Shown piece by piece: positions 26,339 through 34,523 of a stretch of 47,828 nucleotides of DNA. Each line of letters opens with the position of its first letter. Within the stretch, counting starts at the first letter, position 1. Source of the DNA: Deltaproteobacteria bacterium (lineage in GTDB: Bacteria; Desulfobacterota; DSM-4660; Desulfatiglandales; HGW-15). The position numbers and the translations under genes were made by a program. The notes below the pieces were generated by a model. The model was not told the DNA's origin. It saw only the letters and a program-made list of their open reading frames with translations, and did no database searches. The stretch covers positions 1 to 47,828 of the forward strand of contig JAFGGA010000080.1 in NCBI GenBank assembly GCA_016930835.1. Reading direction: 5' to 3'.

Positions 26339-28330
26339 GTGTTATACCCTAGATTATTTGAACCGATAAATATCGGAAAAGTGAAGATCAAGAATAGAAT
26401 CGCCATGGCCCCCATGGGCATTGTGGGTTTAACGGACCCGGAAGGAAATCCCACCCAACGCGCTATTGATTACTATATCGAAAGGGCAAAAGGTGGTGTG
26501 GGTCTTATTATCACTAGCCTCTTTAAAGTGGACAACACCATTGAGGTCAATAGAGGCAGGATGGAATTGGTAACGAATACATCACGACGCCCTCTAGGCG
26601 AACTTTGCGATGCTGTCCACTCATTGGGTTCAAAGATTTTTATTCAATTAACCGCGGGGTTCGGTCGCGTTATCCGGAAGGAACGGCTAACGACCGCCCA
26701 ACCTGTATCTGCCTCCGCCATACCCAATCATTCCGATCCATCTATTATTTGCCGACCGCTTGAAACCGAAGAGATAGAAAAATTGGTCAAGGCGTTCGGG
26801 TATGCAGCAGAAATTGCCGCTATTTCAGGAATGGATGGGATCGAACTTCACGGCCATGAAGGTTATATCTTTGATCAATTCACAACCCCCATATGGAACC
26901 ACCGGACGGATAAATACGGCGGTGATCTTCAAGGGCGGTTAACCTTCACCTTTGAGGTTTTACGAGAAATCAGAAAACGTGTGGGTGATGACTTTCCGGT
27001 CCAATATCGTTTCGGTCTGAAGCATTATATCAAAGGGCTCAACAAGGGCGCACTCAAGGAGGAGGATTTTACCGAGGCCGGACGGGATATTGAAGAAGGC
27101 CTTGAGATGGCAAAACTTCTGGAAGAGGCCGGTTTTGACGCACTGCACGTGGATGCCGGTTGCTATGATAGCTGGTACTGGCCCCATCCCCCATCTTATC
27201 AGGATTACGGCTGCATGGTGGATATGGCGGCCATGGTCAAGAAGGTAGTGAAAATCCCTGTGACCGCAGTGGGGAAACTGGATATCCCGGATTTGGCGGA
27301 AAAGGTGGTTGCGGAAGGAAAAGCGGATATGATCGCCATTGGAAGGGGACTTTTATCGGACGCCCACTGGTCCAATAAGGCAAGAGATGGTAGAGTGGAT
27401 GACATCAGGCCCTGTATCGGGTGTCACGGCTGTTTTTCGCGATTCATGAAGGGCAGGCCCCTTTCGTGTGCGGTGAATCCCACGTGTGCCAGGGAGAATA
27501 TCTATCCCATCACGCGTACGGAGCAGGCCAAGAAGATCATGATCGTGGGCGGGGGACTAGCCGGTATGGAAGCGGCCCGGGTGGCCGGCCTTCGTGGACA
27601 CGATGTCACCATTTATGAAAAAACCAATACTCTGGGTGGACACCTGATTGAAGCAACGGTCCCTGATTTTAAAAAGGACCTTAAACGATTGGGACAATGG
27701 TATGAAAGACAGGTTGATAAACTGGGTATCCATATCCGGTTTGGGACGGAAGTCACCACGGATTTTATCGGTCAGGAAAACCCCGATGCCGTTATTGTCG
27801 CCGTCGGTTCCAGGCCTTATATCCCCGATATCCGCGGAATGGATAAAAACAACGTCTACAACTGTATTGATGTGCTCCTTGGGAAAAAAGCGGTTGGAGA
27901 CAAGGTCGTTATCGCGGGTGGGGGGCTCATAGGCTGTGAAACAGCCCTGTGGCTTGCCCAACAAGGTAAACAGATGACTATCGTGGAAATGCTGCCGGAA
28001 CTTATGCAAAGTGGTCCCATCGTTCCCCCTATGAACCGTGTCATGCTCCTGGATCTCCTTGCTTTTCATAAGGTCAAGGCAGTTACGAACGCCACGATGG
28101 AAGAGGTAGCGGATAAAGCCCTGATCATCCTGGAGAGCAATACGTCAAAGAAAAAAGAGATTGAAGCGGAGACCATTATACTGGCCACTGGCATGCTATC
28201 GAATGACTTATTTTACGAAGAGGTCTTGAGGAGTGATATTGCCCAAGTCTATGCCATTGGTGATTGCAGGGAAGTTCGGAATGTATACGGAGCCATATGG
28301 GATGGTTTCGAAGTCGGCCGCGTAGTATAA
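26339..28330 (+). CDS. NADH:flavin oxidoreductase / 2,4-dienoyl-CoA reductase-like (old yellow enzyme plus FAD/NAD domain)
   Basis: The 663-residue protein has an N-terminal FMN TIM barrel (residues 1-~350) with KIKNRIAMAPMG, GMDGIELHGHEGYIFDQF and YGGDLQGRL. A [4Fe-4S] ligand set follows: C359, C362, C365, with C377 in the same loop. The C-terminal part has two dinucleotide-binding folds (VGGGLAGMEAARVAGLRGHD and IAGGGLIGCETALWLAQQGK). This is the FadH/BaiH-type layout that reduces conjugated double bonds in enoyl-CoAs or related substrates with NAD(P)H. It starts with GTG at 26339, 10 nt after AGGAGG. A rhodanese gene starts 33 bp after its stop, so it may head the exported redox cluster's operon, although it is itself cytoplasmic. 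Confidence 0.92.
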   Translation: MLYPRLFEPINIGKVKIKNRIAMAPMGIVGLTDPEGNPTQRAIDYYIERAKGGVGLIITSLFKVDNTIEVNRGRMELVTNTSRRPLGELCDAVHSLGSKIFIQLTAGFGRVIRKERLTTAQPVSASAIPNHSDPSIICRPLETEEIEKLVKAFGYAAEIAAISGMDGIELHGHEGYIFDQFTTPIWNHRTDKYGGDLQGRLTFTFEVLREIRKRVGDDFPVQYRFGLKHYIKGLNKGALKEEDFTEAGRDIEEGLEMAKLLEEAGFDALHVDAGCYDSWYWPHPPSYQDYGCMVDMAAMVKKVVKIPVTAVGKLDIPDLAEKVVAEGKADMIAIGRGLLSDAHWSNKARDGRVDDIRPCIGCHGCFSRFMKGRPLSCAVNPTCARENIYPITRTEQAKKIMIVGGGLAGMEAARVAGLRGHDVTIYEKTNTLGGHLIEATVPDFKKDLKRLGQWYERQVDKLGIHIRFGTEVTTDFIGQENPDAVIVAVGSRPYIPDIRGMDKNNVYNCIDVLLGKKAVGDKVVIAGGGLIGCETALWLAQQGKQMTIVEMLPELMQSGPIVPPMNRVMLLDLLAFHKVKAVTNATMEEVADKALIILESNTSKKKEIEAETIILATGMLSNDLFYEEVLRSDIAQVYAIGDCREVRNVYGAIWDGFEVGRVV

Positions 28331-28363
28331 TGAGTTTGAGAAAAGCGTTTTCAGAGGAATGAA

Positions 28364-28786
28364 ATGAGAGAGATTAATCGAGCAAGTATCATCAATATAA
28401 CCTTTTTTATTTTGATACTATTTAGCGCGTCTGTGATTTTTGGACAAGACACCCAGCTTCCCCATATTTCTGTCGATGAACTAAAGGCCTTAATGGACAA
28501 TAACACAGAGATTGTCATCTTGGATACACAGCCTAAAAAGCTTTATGACCGGGGACATATCAAAGGGGCAATCTCCTTTCCGTTTAAAATGAGATTGGAC
28601 GGGACAGAGGTCCTTGAATTGCCGAGGGATAAATTGATCGTCCTTTATTGCGATTGTGGACCCGGCGAAGCAGACAGTAATCACCTAGGCCTTCAGCTCA
28701 GAGAATTGGGGTTTTTGGATGTCAAGGTTTTGGCGGCCCCCTCGATCCGTGGTTGGAAGGAAAAAAATTTCCCCATGGGAGAATGA
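28364..28786 (+). CDS. Exported rhodanese-domain protein
   Basis: The 140-residue protein has an N-terminal hydrophobic signal (INITFFILILFSASVIFG) and a single rhodanese domain: ISVDELKALMDNN, VILDTQPKKLYDRGHIKGAISFP, then the active loop VLYCDCGPGEADS with Cys96 as candidate sulfur carrier and an extra Cys98. Rhodaneses carry persulfide sulfur or act in thiol redox. Export places this one in the periplasm. It is followed after 34 bp by a cytochrome/DUF1573 gene and then by a UGSC gene, which suggests joint thiol/selenol/sulfur chemistry. The UGA after its last Glu is a true stop, since nothing domain-like follows in frame. Confidence 0.85.
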   Translation: MREINRASIINITFFILILFSASVIFGQDTQLPHISVDELKALMDNNTEIVILDTQPKKLYDRGHIKGAISFPFKMRLDGTEVLELPRDKLIVLYCDCGPGEADSNHLGLQLRELGFLDVKVLAAPSIRGWKEKNFPMGE

Positions 28787-28820
28787 TTGATTACTCGTTG
28801 GAAGAAAGTATTCAGCGCCC

Positions 28821-30032
28821 ATGCATACCATTGCAAGGCTACGTATCGTGATATTTAAACCAACACTTTTTATCTTGCTGGGTCTTGTGTATTCCATTGC
28901 ATCTTTCCAACATGATGCTTTTGCCGAAATCTATGGACGGTTCATTGGATGGAAGGCATGTCAAGAATGTCACACGGAGATCAGCAATGGATGGGCCAGG
29001 ACAAGACATGCAAGCGCCTTTGAGAGTCTTGTAGAGTCAGGCCAGCAGGATCTACCGGATTGTCTGAGATGTCATGTGGTAGCATATGATCGACCTGGAG
29101 GATTTTTGGATCCGGATCTAACCATGGAACTTGCGGGTGTACAATGCGAGTCATGCCATGGCCCGGGGAAAAAACATCTATATCAGACTGAAGGGTCTGC
29201 GAGCATTATCCGGGAACCTACCGTTGAACGATGCCGAACCTGCCATACCACCGGGCAGGACCCCGATTTCGATTACACCAAAAAGGCGGCGTCGATTCAC
29301 GGGGAATTGTCCGTGCCTTCATCCACGTCATCCTTTTCTCCTAAGACATCCTCTTCATCCTCAAGGCTTTTTGTAGATCAAACTCTCTTTGAACTTCCTA
29401 GTGTTGATGAAGGAGTGCCGGTCATCGTCAATGTATTTCTGAAAAATATCGGATCAAGCGATATCCGCGTCACGGATTTGGTCACTTCTTGAGCCTGCAC
29501 GGAAGGAGTGCTTGGAAAGCGGCTCTTAAAATCCCAGGAAAACACGTTTTTGCGGATCGTATATCACACCAAGGATCGTCCAGGTCCATATGAAAAAAGA
29601 ATCTACCTGAGCACCGATATCCCCGATCAAGACGATGTCGTTATCACGATTAAAGGGATGGTCCATGAAGCGCCCATTGCCAAGATACGGGTCGAGCCAA
29701 AAAAATTTAAGGTGGAGCTGGTCAAAACAGGGCGTGTGATGAATCTTAACATCCTCATCAGCAATGAAGGTAGCGAACCACTCACCATCACGAGGATTCA
29801 AAACGAAAAGGGAACGAATACTTATTTTGAAGCCGGTAAACAGGGAGGTCTGGTCATAGGAGCAATGGGGTCAACAGGTTTTAATCTGGCCTTTCTCGCG
29901 AATCAAGCTAGCCCTTTCGTGCAAGTCATTTTTATCGAATCCAATGCACGAAATGTGTTAAATGGGCGTTATCCGATCATGATCATTGGTGAATCGGCGC
30001 CAAATGAAGTCTCCAACGAAAAAAAATTATAG
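28821..30032 (+). CDS. Exported tetrahaem cytochrome c-DUF1573 fusion with predicted selenocysteine (UGA at 29490-29492)
   Basis: Read through the in-frame TGA, this is a 403-residue protein. It has a signal peptide (ending near AFA-E36) and four haem motifs (C47QECH, C81LRCH, C109ESCH, C138RTCH). A Ser-rich linker (~167-181) leads to a DUF1573 Ig-like domain and then a second Ig-like domain lacking Cys. DUF1573 domains normally contain SCGCT; here the position reads S-UGA-A-C-T, so Sec224 would replace the first Cys. The DUF1573 fold continues in the same frame after the UGA (VYHTKDRPGPYEKRIYLSTD). A candidate SECIS hairpin follows. No start codon with a ribosome site begins the second half; the nearest is a GTG at 29508. 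Likely role: periplasmic electron transfer coupled to a selenol/thiol site (inference). Confidence 0.85.
29490..29525 (+). other. Recoded UGA and candidate bacterial SECIS (cytochrome-DUF1573 gene)
   Basis: After UGA (29490-29492), GAG (29506-29508) pairs with CTC (29523-29525). T29509 is unpaired opposite GG, and GCTT (29510-29513) pairs with AAGC (29517-29520), capped by loop GGA. A bulged U beneath a 4-bp stem with a G-rich loop ~20 nt after UGA resembles the E. coli fdhF SECIS. An alternative fold pairs GCAC (29497-29500) with GTGC (29508-29511). Confidence 0.55.
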
Positions 30033-30100
30033 GTCTTATTTCACTGCTTTTCATTGGCCTTATGGATGTGTTTGATAAACTTTATAATTAGGAGGAAAAA

Positions 30101-31927
30101 ATGAAGAACCAATTGAAGCGTAGTCTGTTTGTCACATTATTCATGGTCATGAGTTTATGGGTAATTGAGGTGTCAATCGCCCAGGTCACTTTGGAGGTGC
30201 TCAACCCCCGGGTTGAAATCGAACCACCTAAAACCATGGGAATTTCTCCACGCGTAACGAATTTGGCCGGTAAGACCATCGGCCTGTACGACAATGGCAA
30301 AACCGGGTTTACCGAATTCCTTGATGTGACTGAAAAGTTGCTAAAGGAGAAGTATCCGACGGTCACCATCAAGCGATACAGGGGAGGCTTTGATCTTGGA
30401 GCCCGCACCGCTGAGACCATGGCCAAAGAAGTGGACACCTTTATCTACGGCTCGGGAGACTGAGGTTCCTGCACCTGGCAAGGTACTGCCGGGATAGCAA
30501 GACTTGAAAAATTAGGCATTCCTGGAGTGTTTTTGGTTGCGGAAAATTTCGAACACGATGCCGAATCCGGTGCCCACGATAATGGAATGCCCGGTCAACG
30601 ACATGTTGTTTTGAAAGGATACTATTGGTATATTCCTCCCGCGGAATCCAAACCCATCGCGGAATCCCACATTGATAAAATTATTACGACATTAACCACA
30701 CCCCTGACCACGGAAGAGATCAATCCCCCACAGGCTCCAAAGGTGGTTTTCCCGCCAGTCAAGATTACGGCAGAGACCTACGCGGCGGCAGTTGAAAAAT
30801 TTCAAAAGCTTTTTAACGATAATCGTTGGAGTGACGGTCTAGCTATCATTCCACCCACAAGGGAGGCTGTTGATCTCATGCTAACTGGGACGAACCGTTC
30901 GCCTGATGAAGTCATCGGAACGGTCAAGGCCAAAAATGGGATTGCCACTGTTGAAAAAATCGCTATCAATGCGGTTATGGCCGGCGCAAGTCCCTCATAT
31001 TTGCCTGTCATTATTGCGGCCATGGAAGGCCTGAGCGATCCATCGTTTGATCTTCTACATCCCCAAGCGTCCTTAGGAGGTTTTGAATTGGCGATCTGGG
31101 TGAGCGGTCCCATGGCCAAGGAATTGAATATGAATTACAGGGATCGCCTTTGGACTTATGGAAATCGTGCCAACAGCAGTATCGGTCGCGCCATTGTTTT
31201 ATGCCGCATCAACCTGGGACAGATGTGGCCGGCTATCAATGATATGGCGAGGACACGAACGGTTCCCTTTACGAACTATATTTTTGCTGAAAACAACACA
31301 TCTCCCAATCCTTGGAAGCCCTATCACGTGATTCAAGGATTTGACGCGGAAGACAGTTGCGTATCGGTATCTACTGTCTGGCCGAGAACGGAAACCACTT
31401 ATTCCGGGGCAACGGCAAAGGATCTGTTAGATAAAGTTATCGAGGATATCCGTTCCAGCCGGTCGTCGGTATTTTTAAGGTATAAGCCCCTGGTGGCCAA
31501 TCCATCAGCCCATCCCCGTAAATATGTATTGATGGTATCGCCTGAGGCGGCCGAGGAACTGGCAGGTCTAGGATACACTCAGGAAGACCTGCGAAATTTC
31601 GTTTACGAGGCCACGCGTGTTCCTTATGAACAACTCAGCCCGGATGAAATAAACGGTATTCAGTCTCGGATAGACGTAAGCCTTTCGGGAAAGGGGATCT
31701 TTTCGGATCGGCTTCCTCCTGACCGGATACCGGTATGGCAGCAAGGTCTTAAACCCGGCGGAAAAGTACCGGTGCTTGTAACCCCTGAGGATCTTCATTT
31801 TGTTGTGGTCGGTGCGCAGGGAAAGTCCATCAGCGGATGGTATTATATCAGAGCCCCCTACACGTGGTCCTCCCATAACACCAAGAAGATTAAAGGGGCG
31901 ACACTTACCAAGGCTGGGCGAATTTAG
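30101..31927 (+). CDS. Exported UGSC-family selenoprotein (UGA at 30461-30463)
   Basis: Read through the in-frame TGA, this is a 608-residue protein with a signal peptide (MKNQLKRSLFVTLFMVMSLW..., cleavage near SIAQ). Residues ~45-190 form a UGSC domain: RVTNLAGKTIGLYDNGKTGFTEFLDV, IYGSGD then Sec121-Gly-Ser-Cys124-Thr, then LEKLGIPGVFLVAENF and the C-terminal part of the fold. Sec/Cys in UGSC would form a selenenylsulfide redox pair, as in the reductase selenoproteins. A ~400-residue C-terminal region (AINAVMAGASPSYLPVIIAAMEGL and onward) has no function I can name. I recall similar sequences accompanying UGSC proteins. AGGAGGAAAAA precedes the ATG. The second half has no credible own start. 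Confidence 0.9.
30461..30493 (+). other. Recoded UGA and candidate bacterial SECIS (UGSC gene)
   Basis: CCTGGCA (30474-30480) pairs with TGCCGGG (30487-30493), a 7-bp stem with one G-U, capped by loop AGGTAC (30481-30486). Counting from the U of UGA, G and U fall at positions 23 and 24. These are the positions of the SelB-contacted G23/U24 in the E. coli fdhF SECIS loop. Confidence 0.7.
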
Positions 31928-32199
31928 ATGGGATCCATCTAAAAATGCCCCAAGTTCTCTCCCCCCTTGAGAGGTTATGTCGTAATTCGTCATTCCGGTC
32001 AAATCCTGTGAAATGGGGCTCGAATCGGAGTCCTGATGCTTTTCAGAATTTCTGGTTTAATGACGGGTTTTACCTATTATGACATAATCTCACAGGGGAG
32101 GGGAGATGAATGGATGGACACTGCAAGATAACCTTGACGATAGAGGCATGTAAAAATTGTTCATTAAAATATCATGATACGTGATTTCAAGGAAAATAA
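31928..32199. other. Intergenic region with long inverted repeat
   Basis: A short perfect palindrome (stem TAGATGG/CCATCTA, 31925-31941) overlaps the UGSC-gene stop. It is followed by the repeat described at 31956-32106. No gene is seen. Confidence 0.4.
31956..32106. repeat. ~150-bp element with 31-nt imperfect terminal inverted repeats
   Basis: The arms 31956-31986 and 32076-32106 are imperfect reverse complements, sharing TTATGTC-TAAT and a run of C/G at the outer ends. A further CGTCATT match lies inside each arm after a gap. It could be a miniature transposable element or a long mRNA hairpin at the 3' end of the selenoprotein gene. Confidence 0.5.
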
Positions 32200-32757
32200 A
32201 TGAGAAATAGTCTGGTTATAAAATTGATTTTGACAACATGGGTACTTGCTTTGGGTACGATTTCCACTGTCTCCAATAGTTCCTCGGTCGCTACCCGTCA
32301 GGTGATCCCGGTTGGGATGCCCGTAAAGACCACAATTCATGTTTTTGGCACGGGAGCTTCAGAATACGGTATTGAGGAACCCTACGATGTGAAGATTACT
32401 GTACTCAAGATTCTGCGCGGAACACAAGCATGGGAAATGATTCAGGACGCCGAAGTCTCCAATAAGCCTCCTTCGAAGGGATTTGATTACATCTTGGCCC
32501 TTGTTGGCTTTGAATACGATGCCAAGAGTATGCCCGGGAATAAGCCCTTCATCATCAAACAGGATGATTTCAAGGCATATTCCATGGACAACCGGACTTA
32601 TCAATCACCATTCGTAAGCCTACCGGCCCCGCCGCTTATTGGTAAGGTTTTGCGGCCCGGTGATTCCCATGAAGGTTGGGTTGCGTTTTCGGTGGCACAA
32701 GAGGATGAGGAACCGTTGATGTTTTTTAGGGGCGGGATATGGTTCAAACTTTTTTGA
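32200..32757 (+). CDS. Exported DUF4352-like protein
   Basis: The 185-residue protein has an N-terminal hydrophobic signal (LVIKLILTTWVLALGTISTVS). An Ig-like beta domain follows whose layout matches DUF4352-type folds: PYDVKITVLKILRG, FDYILALVGFEYDA, FIIKQDDFKAY, and the strong closing motif GKVLRPGDSHEGWVAFSV. Such domains are structural or ligand-binding and have no catalytic residues. It is the last of four consecutive exported proteins but is separated from the UGSC gene by 272 bp containing an inverted repeat, so co-transcription is uncertain. The function is unknown. Confidence 0.65.
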   Translation: MRNSLVIKLILTTWVLALGTISTVSNSSSVATRQVIPVGMPVKTTIHVFGTGASEYGIEEPYDVKITVLKILRGTQAWEMIQDAEVSNKPPSKGFDYILALVGFEYDAKSMPGNKPFIIKQDDFKAYSMDNRTYQSPFVSLPAPPLIGKVLRPGDSHEGWVAFSVAQEDEEPLMFFRGGIWFKLF

Positions 32758-33064
32758 TCACCAAAAAGGTTTATAAGTCCATTGCAGGACGAATACCTGC
32801 TGCTATAAGCTGATTGCGGGTAGCGCGTTGTCCGTCCCTTGTTACGTCCGGAGGATAGAATCAAAAAATGTGTAACAATTTGGATCTTTTCAAAACCCAA
32901 ACATTGGATTCCGCGATCAAGTCGCGGAATGACGGGCGGAAAACAGAAATGACAAGTTACGGCCCTGTAACCGAGAACTATATTGGTCATTCCACGACTT
33001 GATCGCGAAATCCACGAATTTGGCCAAAGTTTTTCAAAAATTGAAAATCATATAAAAATGTTAT
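32758..33064. other. Convergent intergenic region
   Basis: About 307 bp lie between converging gene ends. It contains the two palindromic repeat copies at 32905-32936 and 32985-33014 and nothing else recognisable. Confidence 0.5.
32905..33014. repeat. Pair of oppositely oriented palindromic intergenic repeats
   Basis: Copy 1 (32905-32936) holds the hairpin TTCCGCGA-TCAAG-TCGCGGAA followed by TGACGGG. Copy 2 (32985-33014) is the same unit inverted, with two changes that break its own symmetry. Units of this type are common dispersed repeats in proteobacterial intergenic regions, and here they may also act as a bidirectional terminator. Confidence 0.65.
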
Positions 33065-34465
33065 TTATGGATGTGTCTCAGCCAGACACTCCACTACTTC
33101 TCTCACATTATCAAGATTTTCTAGGCTTAAAATCATTTGAGCTGCTTTTTTCAGATAATTTTCAGATATTCGTCCCGTGGAATGGGTCGCGCAGTCGATA
33201 AATTTTTCAACCAAGGCCTCATTGCTCATGGGGTTATTGGAATGGCCATAGAGAAATTCAACTCTCGTTGACTGAATTTCTTCCTGCTTTGTCTTGACAT
33301 GGACCAACCCTTGCGTTTCCAGCATATGATAATCAAATTGGGGTTGGATCTCATAGGTTATCTTTTGAGTCAAATTCAGGATCATTTGATCCTCCAATGC
33401 CTGAGGAAGAAAGTGGTCCAACTTAACGCTTTTATCTTTTAGGGCTGCGGCCACCACAAAAGGGATACTGAATTTGGCATCAATGGCCGTTTTGGGATTC
33501 TTTTTCCGGTCTATGGGTTCATAGAGCATTGTATGGATGGGTTTAGTGCCTACCAGAAGTCTAATTTCTTCAATATCATTCGGATTGATGTTGTATTGGT
33601 TGGCAATTTGAAGGGCCTCTTCCGCATAGGGATGCGTACCGCCGCAGGACGGCCATGGTTTAAAGCGAATATTACGGCTTTCAAACTCTTCTCCAAGCTT
33701 ATGGGTTAATATGTCCGGGTTATATTTGTTATTCGAGTATAGCGCAAAAAATCCTGCTTTTCCTTCAATGGGGTGATCAAACCCTTTTATCCCTTTTTGG
33801 GCCAAGAGTGCGGATAGCACGCCAGCCTTTGCAGCAAACGCATCCCGGACGGACCGGATCAGCGATTTTGGACTATGTATTAATTCAGCGCTGCATGTGG
33901 CTTGGCAAAGGGTTAATGAAAAGGCATCCACGATTTCCTCTGGGCTTAGCCCCAGCAGCTTACTAACCGCGGTGGTTGCCCCGTAGGCACTTAAAATGGG
34001 GGGAATATACCAGCCTGCCGTAAGCGGATCTTCTTCCCGGCTTCGGGCAAGGCTCAGCCTGCATACAATGTCACAACCGAGGGCCAGTGCCGTGACGAGG
34101 TCTTTTCCGTTCACGTCCCCTTTGGCTTCCGCAATAGCCAAAGCGGCGGGTATGGCTGAGGCATTGGGGTGGATTCCCGCCCCCAGATCTTCAAAATCCA
34201 AGGCATGGGACATGGAGCCATTCGCAAAGGCCGCCATATAAGAAGGCACTTTGGTATTGGTCCCAAGAATGGTGCTCTCCGTCTTCCCTCCCATGGCCGC
34301 TGCAATGCTCACAAATTGTTGACATCCTTCTCCCAGCCCACTGGCACCCAGCATGACACCTAGTCCGTCTAAAAAACTCTTTTTGGTGATGTCCACAACA
34401 TCGGTAGGTAGGTCGTTATAATCCGTGTCAACAATGTATTTTGCGAGTGTTTGTGATTCGTTCAT
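33065..34465 (-). CDS. MmgE/PrpD family protein (first of a pair by position)
   Basis: The 466-residue protein belongs to the 2-methylcitrate dehydratase/MmgE/IDS-epimerase superfamily, which includes aconitase-independent dehydratases and cis-aconitate decarboxylase-like enzymes. Motifs: AFANGSMSHALDFEDLGAGIHPNASAIPAALA around residues 85-115, ALALGCDIVCRL, and the mid-protein AFAAKAGVLSALLA and GKAGFFALY. It keeps the His/Asp-rich HALDFED stretch more completely than its neighbour. It is the last gene of the minus-strand run after two CoA-transferases. A hydro-lyase or related step on a branched di- or tricarboxylate derivative is possible, but the substrate is not inferable. Confidence 0.87.
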   Translation of the reverse strand: MNESQTLAKYIVDTDYNDLPTDVVDITKKSFLDGLGVMLGASGLGEGCQQFVSIAAAMGGKTESTILGTNTKVPSYMAAFANGSMSHALDFEDLGAGIHPNASAIPAALAIAEAKGDVNGKDLVTALALGCDIVCRLSLARSREEDPLTAGWYIPPILSAYGATTAVSKLLGLSPEEIVDAFSLTLCQATCSAELIHSPKSLIRSVRDAFAAKAGVLSALLAQKGIKGFDHPIEGKAGFFALYSNNKYNPDILTHKLGEEFESRNIRFKPWPSCGGTHPYAEEALQIANQYNINPNDIEEIRLLVGTKPIHTMLYEPIDRKKNPKTAIDAKFSIPFVVAAALKDKSVKLDHFLPQALEDQMILNLTQKITYEIQPQFDYHMLETQGLVHVKTKQEEIQSTRVEFLYGHSNNPMSNEALVEKFIDCATHSTGRISENYLKKAAQMILSLENLDNVREVVECLAETHP

Positions 34466-34523
34466 GATTTCCTCTATTGAATAATGTTAATAATCTGAAA
34501 AGGCCATTTCCCGTGAGCACTGA

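Noticed and set aside
28784-28786. Rhodanese stop codon as a third recoded UGA
   Set aside because: The in-frame continuation has no motif or domain and ends at TAA after about two dozen codons. The active-site loop already has Cys96.
29490-29492. TGA as a real stop, or a frameshift, dividing a cytochrome from a DUF1573 protein
   Set aside because: Both halves are in the same frame, so no frameshift is needed. The TGA sits on a conserved Cys of SCGCT, and the DUF1573 fold is interrupted only at that codon. The second half has no start with a ribosome site.
30527-31927. Separate gene starting at GTG 30527
   Set aside because: There is no ribosome site, and the residues between the UGA and this codon complete the UGSC motif and the following helix.
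31925-31941. Palindrome over the UGSC-gene stop as a Rho-independent terminator
   Set aside because: The stem is short and is followed by A residues rather than U on the transcribed strand.
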